Positions 1-6,805 of a stretch of DNA of 64,000 bases are shown one piece after another. The first letter of the stretch is position 1. The number at the start of each line of letters is the position of its first letter. The stretch lies in assembly GCF_000963865.1 (NCBI RefSeq), contig NZ_CP011071.1:3088001-3152000 (forward strand), given 5' to 3'. The position numbers and the translations under genes are program-made. This DNA is from Flagellimonas lutaonensis. Lineage in GTDB: Bacteria; Bacteroidota; Bacteroidia; Flavobacteriales; Flavobacteriaceae. The notes under the pieces are model-generated. The model saw only the letters and a program-made list of their open reading frames with translations, made no database searches and was not told the origin of the DNA.

Positions 1-56
1 ATATCATTGTAGCATCTTCGTACTCAGAATACCTTTGTTTCCATAATCAAAAGAAG

Positions 57-503
57 ATGAAGTCAACATTGAAAATGCTTATTCTTGTCAGCATGTTGGT
101 AGCAATTACAGGCTATGCCCAAAATGGCATCGGTGAGCGGAACGGAGTGGTCGAAGAGGCCATCCCCATAGCGCTTATTGAAATGAACGGTACAATTGAA
201 AAAGTAAACGAGGGGCCGTGTACCTATACGGTGGGCAATGCGGTCAACGGTATACATTTGATGGTATTGACCGAGAACCAAGAAATGGTCAACGTGCATC
301 TGGGTCCCACATGGGCCATTTCGGTATGGGTCGATGGTATGGAGCATGGTACACATGTTGACCTAGTGGTATTCAGAACCGAAAAACTTCCCATTGGACA
401 TTACATAGCCAAAGAATTGGAATGGGACGGACAAAGGGCCCAATTTCGTGATGGATATTTGAAGCCCTTTTGGGCGGGTCGTTATGGCAAAGAGGCTTGG
501 TAA
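57..503 (+). CDS. Small secreted protein of unknown function
   Basis: The 148-residue product begins with a clear signal peptide (basic start, hydrophobic core, cleavage near Ala21-Gln22), so it is probably periplasmic or surface-exposed. No lipobox is visible. The mature part is short, rich in beta-prone stretches and ends in aromatic residues (FWAGRYGKEAW). I do not recognise the family; a small OB-fold-like domain is only a guess. It is convergent with the LexA-like gene and ends in a hairpin terminator that reaches into that gene's last codons. The reading frame is well formed and full length, so it is likely a real gene. Confidence 0.75.
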   Translation: MKSTLKMLILVSMLVAITGYAQNGIGERNGVVEEAIPIALIEMNGTIEKVNEGPCTYTVGNAVNGIHLMVLTENQEMVNVHLGPTWAISVWVDGMEHGTHVDLVVFRTEKLPIGHYIAKELEWDGQRAQFRDGYLKPFWAGRYGKEAW

Positions 504-525
504 CGCAGACCATCCAATGTTTGGT

Positions 526-575
526 CAGGTCGGTCAGGGCGCTACTAATTTTTTACCTGGCCGACCTGTTTTTTT
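526..575 (+). terminator. Intrinsic terminator overlapping the end of the convergent repressor gene
   Basis: Arms CAGGTCGGTCAGG (526-538) and CCTGGCCGACCTG (556-568) pair over 13 positions with one G-U. A run of seven T follows at 569-575 on the plus strand. This fits an intrinsic terminator for the small secreted gene. The right arm lies inside the last codons of the minus-strand LexA-like gene, which stops at 545. Confidence 0.75.
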
Positions 576-1306
576 AACTCTTCCATCGACTGTTGCAACT
601 GCTTGAGCAATCCACGCTCTGTGGTGGCGTTCACATCAAAGGTAAGCTTGCTGCTAACCTCCCAAATCTCCTGTATTTGAAAGGGTTTGATGTCGTACGG
701 CGGATACGCCTCGTTAAGCGAGACCAAGGTGATATTGTTAGAATTGGGCCTTCGCTCTATTTTTTTGACCATTACGGAGTCTTGCAACACCACTACGTAC
801 ATCTTATTTGCATTGACGTGGTCAATATGTTCAATGGCACGGGCCAGCACCCAATCGCCCGGTCTCAGGTTGGGGAGCATACTGTCGCCCTCTACCTGAA
901 AACCGCGGTACGTGGCGTTTCTAAATTCGGGTATCGGCATATCGAACGCCGGTAGTTGCCGGTACCAACTGGTGTCTGTTATGTTCTGCGGATAACCGGC
1001 CGCCGCCTTGGCATTGACCAACACCATATTGTCTTGGTCTGAGGTATCGACTGTCACCACTTTTGGTATGACACTGACTTTCGAGGTCTCAAGATATTTT
1101 TCATCGCTCTCACCAAAAAGCCATAGCGGGTTGATTTTAAATTGGCGCAACAGTTCGGTCACTACCTTGCCCGATAGCTTCGTGCGCCCACGCTCAATAT
1201 CGGCCGTGGTGTTTGATACGCCCAACAATTCGGCAAACTCGGTCTGTGTGTAATCGAGTTCCCGCCTAATTTCGACAAACCGTTTTAGTGTGATTTCGTT
1301 TTCCAT
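545..1306 (-). CDS. LexA-like transcriptional repressor (XRE-type HTH + S24 peptidase)
   Basis: The 253-residue protein has an N-terminal XRE-type helix-turn-helix (about residues 9-55) and a C-terminal S24/LexA-type self-cleavage domain. The expected catalytic parts are visible: a cleavable Ala103-Gly104 pair (KAAAGY), the serine in EGDSMLPNLRPGD (Ser142) and the lysine in VMVKKIERR (Lys181). Spacing resembles LexA and lambda-CI-type repressors that self-cleave on RecA filaments. A short coiled-coil-like tail (LKQLQQSMEELKKQV) follows. It is divergent from a radical SAM DNA-repair gene, and the shared intergenic region holds repeated near-palindromes, so it probably represses that gene. Whether it is the cell's SOS regulator or a local one cannot be told from here. 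Confidence 0.9.
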   Translation of the reverse strand: MENEITLKRFVEIRRELDYTQTEFAELLGVSNTTADIERGRTKLSGKVVTELLRQFKINPLWLFGESDEKYLETSKVSVIPKVVTVDTSDQDNMVLVNAKAAAGYPQNITDTSWYRQLPAFDMPIPEFRNATYRGFQVEGDSMLPNLRPGDWVLARAIEHIDHVNANKMYVVVLQDSVMVKKIERRPNSNNITLVSLNEAYPPYDIKPFQIQEIWEVSSKLTFDVNATTERGLLKQLQQSMEELKKQVGQVKN

Positions 1307-1428
1307 TTTTCGTGCTATTTTTAATTCCCGCGTGGGTAGGAATCCATCGCTGCTCCATCATCGGGTCTCGACTGCTCCCTATTGGCATATGGACGATCTG
1401 ACAGAATATCCCAAATATACGTGAATTA

Positions 1429-1503
1429 GGAATATATCCAAAAATTGTTTTGGAATATTTCCATATATTGGAATATTTCCATATTTTTGATTGGAATATT
1501 TCC
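1429..1503 (+). promoter_or_regulatory. Array of four GGAA-N3-TTCC-type operator candidates
   Basis: Near-palindromic 11-mers occur at 1429-1439 (GGAATATATCC), 1452-1462, 1470-1480 and 1493-1503 (the last three all GGAATATTTCC). Start-to-start spacing is 23, 18 and 23 bases. The last copy ends 5 bases before the ATG at 1509 and would cover the promoter or ribosome entry region of the radical SAM gene. They lie between that gene and the divergent LexA-like repressor, the obvious candidate to bind them. This function is inferred; the repeats themselves are seen directly. Confidence 0.7.
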
Positions 1504-1508
1504 AAGTC

Positions 1509-2771
1509 ATGAACTTCGAACGTATCAAAGAAAAACTTAACATATTGGCCGATGCGGCAAAATACGATGTGTCATGTGCCAGCAGTGGCAGTACGCGTGC
1601 CAACAAGAACAAAGGGCTGGGCAACAGTACCGGAATGGGCATCTGCCATAGCTATACCGAAGATGGGCGCTGCGTGTCGCTGCTGAAGATTTTGTTGACC
1701 AATCATTGCATTTACGATTGTGCCTATTGCGTAACACGGCGAAGCAACGATGTAAAACGTGCTGCCTTCAAGATCCAAGAAGTGGTAGACCTGACTATTA
1801 ATTTTTATCGTCGGAATTATATAGAGGGCCTATTCTTGAGTTCCGGTATATTTAAAAATCCCGAATATACCATGGAACGCTTGGTGGCGGTGGCCAAAAA
1901 ACTGCGTGAGGAAGAAAATTTTAATGGCTACATCCATCTTAAGTCCATTCCCGGGGCAAGCGATGAATTAATGTATGAGGCCGGGTTGTATGCAGACCGT
2001 CTATCGGTCAACATAGAAGTCCCCACCATTTCCGGCCTCAAATTATTGGCCCCTGACAAAAAGCACGAAGATTTTACCAAGCCGATGTTGAAGGTGAAAA
2101 ACGAGATTGCCCGTTATCGCAATGAACGGAAAATCATCCGAAGTACCCCAAAGTACGCCCCAGCGGGCCAGAGTACCCAAATGATTGTCGGTGCGTCGGG
2201 TGAGACCGACAAAGACATTATATATTCGGCCACCTTCTATTATAAAAAGTACCAGATGAAGCGGGTGTACTATTCGGGCTATGTGCCGGTATTGCAAGAC
2301 AGCCGACTGCCCGCTGTAGGTACGCAGGTGCCCATGCTACGCGAGAACCGCCTTTACCAGACCGATTGGCTCTTACGATTTTACGGTTTTGCCGTAAACG
2401 AGATCTTGAATGACGCCCACCCGAATTTAGAGGTGGACATTGACCCCAAACTGTCGTGGGCGCTGCGAAACCTACACCTTTTTCCGGTAGATGTGAACAA
2501 GGCCGATAAGCATATGTTGGCGCGGATTCCTGGTGTGGGCATGAACTCTGTAAACAAGATTTTACAGGCCAGAAAAATTAGAAAACTGAACTGGGACCAT
2601 CTCAAAAGAATTGGGTTGGCCCTCAACCGTGCCAAATTCTTTGTGGTGTGCGATTCACGTCGTTGGGAACACCGCGATCTGGATGCGGAAAAAATCAAAG
2701 GGATGATTCTGCAAACTTCCACTGGCAAGTTTCGGAATCAGTACAGCAAGCAGTTGACGTTGTTCAATTGA
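1509..2771 (+). CDS. Putative DNA modification/repair radical SAM protein (UDG-linked type)
   Basis: The 420-residue product has the radical SAM cysteine triad CX3CX2C (CIYDCAYC, residues 67-74), which holds a 4Fe-4S cluster for S-adenosylmethionine cleavage. Three earlier cysteines (23, 46, 55) could bind a further metal or cluster. A helix-hairpin-helix lies near the C terminus (IPGVGMNSVNKILQARKI), as in DNA-binding repair proteins. This matches the family I know as TIGR03916, usually paired with a DUF4130/TIGR03915 protein and often with UdgX. The partner follows 134 bases downstream. I chose the ATG at 1509 over a TTG at 1491 because the TTG overlaps the last operator copy. Substrate and reaction are unknown for the family. 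Confidence 0.88.
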   Translation: MNFERIKEKLNILADAAKYDVSCASSGSTRANKNKGLGNSTGMGICHSYTEDGRCVSLLKILLTNHCIYDCAYCVTRRSNDVKRAAFKIQEVVDLTINFYRRNYIEGLFLSSGIFKNPEYTMERLVAVAKKLREEENFNGYIHLKSIPGASDELMYEAGLYADRLSVNIEVPTISGLKLLAPDKKHEDFTKPMLKVKNEIARYRNERKIIRSTPKYAPAGQSTQMIVGASGETDKDIIYSATFYYKKYQMKRVYYSGYVPVLQDSRLPAVGTQVPMLRENRLYQTDWLLRFYGFAVNEILNDAHPNLEVDIDPKLSWALRNLHLFPVDVNKADKHMLARIPGVGMNSVNKILQARKIRKLNWDHLKRIGLALNRAKFFVVCDSRRWEHRDLDAEKIKGMILQTSTGKFRNQYSKQLTLFN

Positions 2772-2781
2772 CAACAAAACT

Positions 2782-2874
2782 GTCATTTCGAATGTCACTT
2801 TGAGCGCAGTCGAAATATACATGGGAAATCTAGATTTCTCACTCCCCATAGCTATCGGAAGGTTCGAATTGACA
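2782..2874. repeat. Dispersed intergenic element bounded by inverted repeats
   Basis: The spacer between the two repair genes holds a 93-base element. Its ends are TGTCATTTCGAA (2782-2793) and TTCGAATTGACA (2863-2874), inverted repeats with one mismatch. Inside are a TTGAGCG-AGTCGAAAT core and a perfect 14-base palindrome GAAATCTAGATTTC (2825-2838). A related core occurs at 22921-22942. It resembles the REP/MITE-like repeats between genes in flavobacteria. It could form a hairpin in the transcript linking the two genes. Confidence 0.65.
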
Positions 2875-2905
2875 AAAAATCGATGATATATTAAAAAATA
2901 AACCT

Positions 2906-3682
2906 ATGAAACCATCAAAAACCCTAATCTACGACGGAAGCTTCAATGGCTTTCTTACTTCGGTCTTCGTGGCATTTGACGAGAAAATCAACGTGGCCGA
3001 TATTCAAAAGAACGGTCAAGGCCAGAACGGACTTTTTTCTGATACCGAGACCATTTTTACAAATGTCGACAAGGCCAAACGTGTATGGAACGGCATCCGA
3101 AGCAAAAGCTATAACGCCATTACCAATATCTACTTTGCCTTTTTGAGTGAGGAAGAGGGCATTGAGTTGTTGCTCTACACCTATATTCAAAAATTAATGG
3201 CCGCGAAAAAGGGCAAAGAAATGGATTATTCAGATGGGTTTGTGCTCAAAATAAGCCAGTTGGCCCGGTCCGTAGGCCGTGAAAAGCACCGTATGGAAGC
3301 TTTTGTGCGGTTTCAATTGACCAAAGACAATATTTACTTTGCCAATATTGAACCGGATTTTGATGTGTTGCCCTTGATTTCCAAACACTTTCGTAACCGC
3401 TACGCCGACCAGCAATGGCTTATTTACGACGTAAAGCGCAGGTATGGAATCTATTATGACTTGGAAGGTGTTGAAATCGTTTCGTTGGATTTGAACGAGA
3501 TCTACTTCAACCGTACCCGAAAAAGCAAGGTCTTTGCCGAAAAGGAGTATGACTACCAAGAACTGTGGAACGATTATTTTAAAAGCACCCACATCAAATC
3601 AAGGATCAACCGAAAACTGCATACGCAACATGTGCCCAAACGGTATTGGAAGTATTTGTCAGAGAAAAAAGAGGCTGTTTAG
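2906..3682 (+). CDS. Putative DNA repair protein, TIGR03915/DUF4130 type
   Basis: The 258-residue protein begins with the typical YDGSFNGFL stretch and ends with PKRYWKYLSEK, both hallmarks of the TIGR03915 (DUF4130) family found beside radical SAM repair proteins. It is soluble with no signal peptide and is rich in basic and aromatic residues. In many bacteria this domain is fused to a UdgX-type uracil-DNA glycosylase; here the protein ends after the DUF4130 part and no glycosylase gene is nearby. It follows the radical SAM gene on the same strand after a repeat-filled 134-base spacer, so co-transcription from the operator-controlled promoter is likely. Biochemical role unknown. Confidence 0.85.
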   Translation: MKPSKTLIYDGSFNGFLTSVFVAFDEKINVADIQKNGQGQNGLFSDTETIFTNVDKAKRVWNGIRSKSYNAITNIYFAFLSEEEGIELLLYTYIQKLMAAKKGKEMDYSDGFVLKISQLARSVGREKHRMEAFVRFQLTKDNIYFANIEPDFDVLPLISKHFRNRYADQQWLIYDVKRRYGIYYDLEGVEIVSLDLNEIYFNRTRKSKVFAEKEYDYQELWNDYFKSTHIKSRINRKLHTQHVPKRYWKYLSEKKEAV

Positions 3683-3715
3683 TTATTGGCTTCAGGCGGT
3701 AAATTGAAAGGATTT

Positions 3716-4414
3716 TTACACAATGTCAAGCGCCATTTTGGCCATTTGAACAAAGGAAGATTCACGGGCCTTATGGTCCATTCGCTCGCCGGTCACCAAA
3801 GAGTCTGATATGGTCAGTAGGCTCAGTGCCTCTATGCCAAATTTGGCCGCCATGGTATAAATAGCGGCTGTTTCCATCTCTACACAGAGTACCCCATAGG
3901 CTGCCCAGCGTTTGTATGCCTCTACATTGTCATTATAAAAAGTGTCTGATGACAATACATTGCCGGCCGTTATGGGAACCCCCTGTTCTTCAGCATAGCG
4001 TACGGCTTTCATAAAGAGCTGAAAATTTGCAGTGGGCGCAAACGAGGTATTTTGAAATTGGGAAGCATTGAACGACGAATCTGTTGAGGCGGCCATGGCC
4101 AACACCAGACTCCCTAGGTCCAAATCATCTTGGTATGCCCCGGCCGACCCGACCCGAATGATGCTCTTGACCCCATATTCTTTTATCAGTTCATGGCAAT
4201 AGATCATGGTAGACGGAATGCCCATACCACCGCCCTGCACCGAAACGGTTTTACCCTTAAACGTACCAGTATAGCCCAACATGCCCCGAACCTTATTGTA
4301 GCAAATGCAATTGTCCAAAAAAGTCTCGGCTATCCATTTGGCCCGCATAGGGTCGCCCGGCATCAAAACCGATGGTGCGATATCACCCTTTTTTGCTTCG
4401 ATATGTACCGACAT
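3716..4414 (-). CDS. deoD: Purine nucleoside phosphorylase, DeoD type
   Basis: The 232-residue cytoplasmic enzyme cleaves purine (deoxy)nucleosides with phosphate to give the base and (deoxy)ribose 1-phosphate. The family signatures are present: VLMPGDPMRAKWIAETF at the start, phosphate-site GGGMGIPS, RVGSAGAY, CVEMETAAIY for the sugar, and the catalytic aspartate in TISDSLVTGE. Length matches the hexameric DeoD family (about 235). It lies 10 bases after deoC on the same strand, so the two form a deoxynucleoside breakdown operon. Confidence 0.95.
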   Translation of the reverse strand: MSVHIEAKKGDIAPSVLMPGDPMRAKWIAETFLDNCICYNKVRGMLGYTGTFKGKTVSVQGGGMGIPSTMIYCHELIKEYGVKSIIRVGSAGAYQDDLDLGSLVLAMAASTDSSFNASQFQNTSFAPTANFQLFMKAVRYAEEQGVPITAGNVLSSDTFYNDNVEAYKRWAAYGVLCVEMETAAIYTMAAKFGIEALSLLTISDSLVTGERMDHKARESSFVQMAKMALDIV

Positions 4415-4424
4415 AATGTGTTTT

Positions 4425-5069
4425 TTAAGGGTTGACTAGGTAGGGCCCCGACGAGGTGCCGATCCGGGCAGCCCCTAGTTCAATGTATTTCAAGGCTGTT
4501 TGCCTATCTCGAATACCTCCTGACGCTTTTATTTTTGCCCTCTCGCCAACTGCGGCCTTCATCAATTGCACATCTTCAAAGGTCGCCCCTCCACTACCAA
4601 AACCGGTTGACGTCTTTACAAATTCGGCTCCCGCCTCTACAGCAAGGCGACAGGCACGTTTCTTTTCCTCGTTTGTCAAAAAGCAGGTCTCTAAGATTAC
4701 TTTAAGGGTGGCCTTTCCGATAGCGGTCTTCACCAAGCCGATATCTTCCTTGACCGCATCGTCCATTCCAGATTTCAGCCATCCGATATTCAAGACCATA
4801 TCAATCTCGTCAGCCCCATTTTTAACGGCATCTTCTGCCTCCATCGCTTTGGCCTTTGTTGATATGGCACCCAGCGGAAAACCGATGACCGTGGCCAGCA
4901 GAACCCCATGCCCTGAAAGTCTTTCTTTCGCCAATGCCACATGGCAACCGTTTACACATACGGCCTTAAAACCGTGCACGATGGCCTCGTCACACACTTT
5001 TTTGATATCGGCCACGGTGGCATCTGGCTTTAAAAGGGTATGGTCAATGTAATCGGCTAGGTGTATCAA
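4425..5069 (-). CDS. deoC: Deoxyribose-phosphate aldolase
   Basis: The 214-residue TIM-barrel aldolase splits 2-deoxyribose 5-phosphate into acetaldehyde and glyceraldehyde 3-phosphate. The Schiff-base lysine is Lys152 in EFVKTSTGFGSGGAT. Asp90 (DEIDMVLNIG) and Lys181 (IKASGG) complete the usual active site. It is immediately upstream of deoD, which supplies deoxyribose 1-phosphate; a phosphopentomutase to join the two steps is not in the window. The gene 5117-5644 lies 47 bases upstream on the same strand and could share the transcript. Confidence 0.95.
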   Translation of the reverse strand: MIHLADYIDHTLLKPDATVADIKKVCDEAIVHGFKAVCVNGCHVALAKERLSGHGVLLATVIGFPLGAISTKAKAMEAEDAVKNGADEIDMVLNIGWLKSGMDDAVKEDIGLVKTAIGKATLKVILETCFLTNEEKKRACRLAVEAGAEFVKTSTGFGSGGATFEDVQLMKAAVGERAKIKASGGIRDRQTALKYIELGAARIGTSSGPYLVNP

Positions 5070-5116
5070 AAGCTATGGGTTTGAAGTTGTGCACTAAGTT
5101 AGCAATATCAAAGATG

Positions 5117-5644
5117 CTACGATTTGCTTCTTTCACCCACAAACTGATCGCTCTTGTTTTTGAACAGTACGTTAAAACTGGTCAGTGATCCATAGATGCG
5201 GGTTATATATTGCTGTAGGTCAACCTTTTCTTGGTCATCAAGATTTTTGCTACTGTTTATTTTCTGTTCCATTACCCGTAGGCGATCGCGAACCATAACA
5301 ATCTTGTGGAAAAAGGTATCGATGGGCATTTCTTTATTGGCCAGGTCGTCACCAGGTTCTAAAATGAGCTTGCCGCCCCGCCACTTGTCTGCAAGGGGCA
5401 CACGCTCATGGGTGTCGCTCCATTTTTGTAGAATACTGACCAAAGAGCGTTCAACGTCAAAGAAGCTCACGGTGTCCACCTCATCTTCAGCCGCTTCGAT
5501 CACTTCAAATTCAGCGTCTAGGTCAATGGTTTCGAGTCCGCCATCGATGAAGGTCACCCAATAATGTTTAGACGATACGTTGGTAACCACCCCCTTGCCA
5601 TGTTCAGGGTGGTCAATACGTGAGCCAATGCCAAGTAATTTCAT
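5117..5644 (-). CDS. Conserved hypothetical protein with KOW/CarD-like N terminus
   Basis: The 175-residue soluble protein has no signal peptide. Its first 45 residues (GIGSRIDHPEHGKGVVTNV) resemble the small beta-barrel pattern seen in KOW or CarD-like domains and in the C terminus of UvrD/PcrA (compare NHTRFGKGKVLKIEG of the uvrD gene in this window). The rest is acidic and mainly helical, with a coiled-coil-like stretch near residues 115-150. I do not recognise a named function. It precedes deoC by 47 bases on the same strand; no functional link to nucleoside breakdown is evident. Confidence 0.7.
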   Translation of the reverse strand: MKLLGIGSRIDHPEHGKGVVTNVSSKHYWVTFIDGGLETIDLDAEFEVIEAAEDEVDTVSFFDVERSLVSILQKWSDTHERVPLADKWRGGKLILEPGDDLANKEMPIDTFFHKIVMVRDRLRVMEQKINSSKNLDDQEKVDLQQYITRIYGSLTSFNVLFKNKSDQFVGERSKS

Positions 5645-5801
5645 ATCAATTTCTGGTTAAAAGGTCAATTCGATGGGTTTCGATTTTTTTTAAGCCTTGT
5701 CGGGAATAGTTCCTTTGGCGCTTGTTCCTGTCACAATTCAATCAAAAAGCGAATTACTCGAACCGACATAGATGTTTTTTGGTTTGCCCAAAAATAACGT
5801 T

Positions 5802-6698
5802 CTACTTTTCAAAAGCCAATAAGGTCTTGTAAAAATCATCGTAGATAGCACTCGCATCGATAGAATCGTAAAAAGTAATGGGTCGGTTGCCGCTGTCTTT
5901 AGAGGTTATAATGGTCTGGGTGGAGGCCATTTCGGGACGTATAAAGGCGGCAACAAGGGCCAAATCCCACAGAACTCGGTTTTGCCGCCCACCGTCGAGG
6001 TGGTCTTTCCATCGTTTCTGCAAAAAGCGCCCCAAAAAATGGTCGCCGATATTAGCTTCCATCTCGTCAAAGCGCACCTCCATGGCCGCAGCTACATTGA
6101 GCGGCATAATGTGCATTTCTACTTCTGAATCCAGCAAGTAATCCAGCGCAAAGGGGTCCATCAACGGATTGAAATCATTTCGCTTCAGTACATGGGTTTC
6201 GAAATTCAAAGTGGTGCCCAACCAATATACTTTTAGCCCATCAGCTATTTCAGGGGCAATGAATAGAGCTGAGGCCACATTGGTCAGAGCGCCCAGGGCA
6301 AGAATGGTAAGTTGCCCATTTTCTTTTGCCTGCTCGATGATTTCGTAGACTGCCGCGGAATGTTGTGCGCGGTCTCCCCAATCGTACATTCGGGCCGTTG
6401 CACCCCTCAGTGTCTTGATCTGCAAACCCATTTCGCCCAATAATTGTTGGTTGAGTCGATGGCTGTTTTCCATAGAGTTTTCTACGCTCCAATGGCTGGT
6501 CTGCCAGTGGGCGGCATTCAGCGCGGTAACTTCAACCGAGGGTTCCAACAAGATGCGCACCAACGCATACAGGTCATCCACTTCATTGCCCGTGTCGGCA
6601 TCGACAATGATTTTTTGCTGGGCAGGCATCAAAAATGTACCGACCAAAAAAGAAAAAATGCCCAAGACCAGAGACCTGTGGCTGTTGGTGGTTGTCAT
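5802..6698 (-). CDS. Nucleoside hydrolase (IUNH family), exported
   Basis: The 298-residue product carries the calcium-binding aspartate cluster of inosine-uridine nucleoside hydrolases near its start (DADTGNEVDD, residues 33-42). The later WDLALVAAFIRPEM probably supplies the final aspartate ligand. These enzymes release ribose from nucleosides by hydrolysis. An N-terminal hydrophobic stretch ending in MPAQ suggests export to the periplasm, so it may act on nucleosides arriving from outside, with deoC/deoD handling what enters the cell. It stands 157 bases from the preceding same-strand gene, so it is probably its own unit. Substrate preference cannot be read from the sequence. Confidence 0.85.
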   Translation of the reverse strand: MTTTNSHRSLVLGIFSFLVGTFLMPAQQKIIVDADTGNEVDDLYALVRILLEPSVEVTALNAAHWQTSHWSVENSMENSHRLNQQLLGEMGLQIKTLRGATARMYDWGDRAQHSAAVYEIIEQAKENGQLTILALGALTNVASALFIAPEIADGLKVYWLGTTLNFETHVLKRNDFNPLMDPFALDYLLDSEVEMHIMPLNVAAAMEVRFDEMEANIGDHFLGRFLQKRWKDHLDGGRQNRVLWDLALVAAFIRPEMASTQTIITSKDSGNRPITFYDSIDASAIYDDFYKTLLAFEK

Positions 6699-6805
6699 AG
6701 AAAGGCTTTTGATTCCAAGATAACCATCACCAGATTATTTACAAAATAGAAACGCAACCAGGCTTCCTTTTTAATCGGCAAATTGGTACCTTAGCAGCTT
6801 GTGCT

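Noticed and set aside
1429-1503. The regular short repeats could be taken for a CRISPR array.
   Set aside because: Units are only 11 bases with 7-12 base spacers of AT-rich sequence and there are no cas genes; position and dyad symmetry fit operators.
1266-1505. An open frame on the minus strand with repeated WKYSN-like residues.
   Set aside because: It arises from the operator repeats, overlaps the repressor's N terminus and resembles no protein I know.
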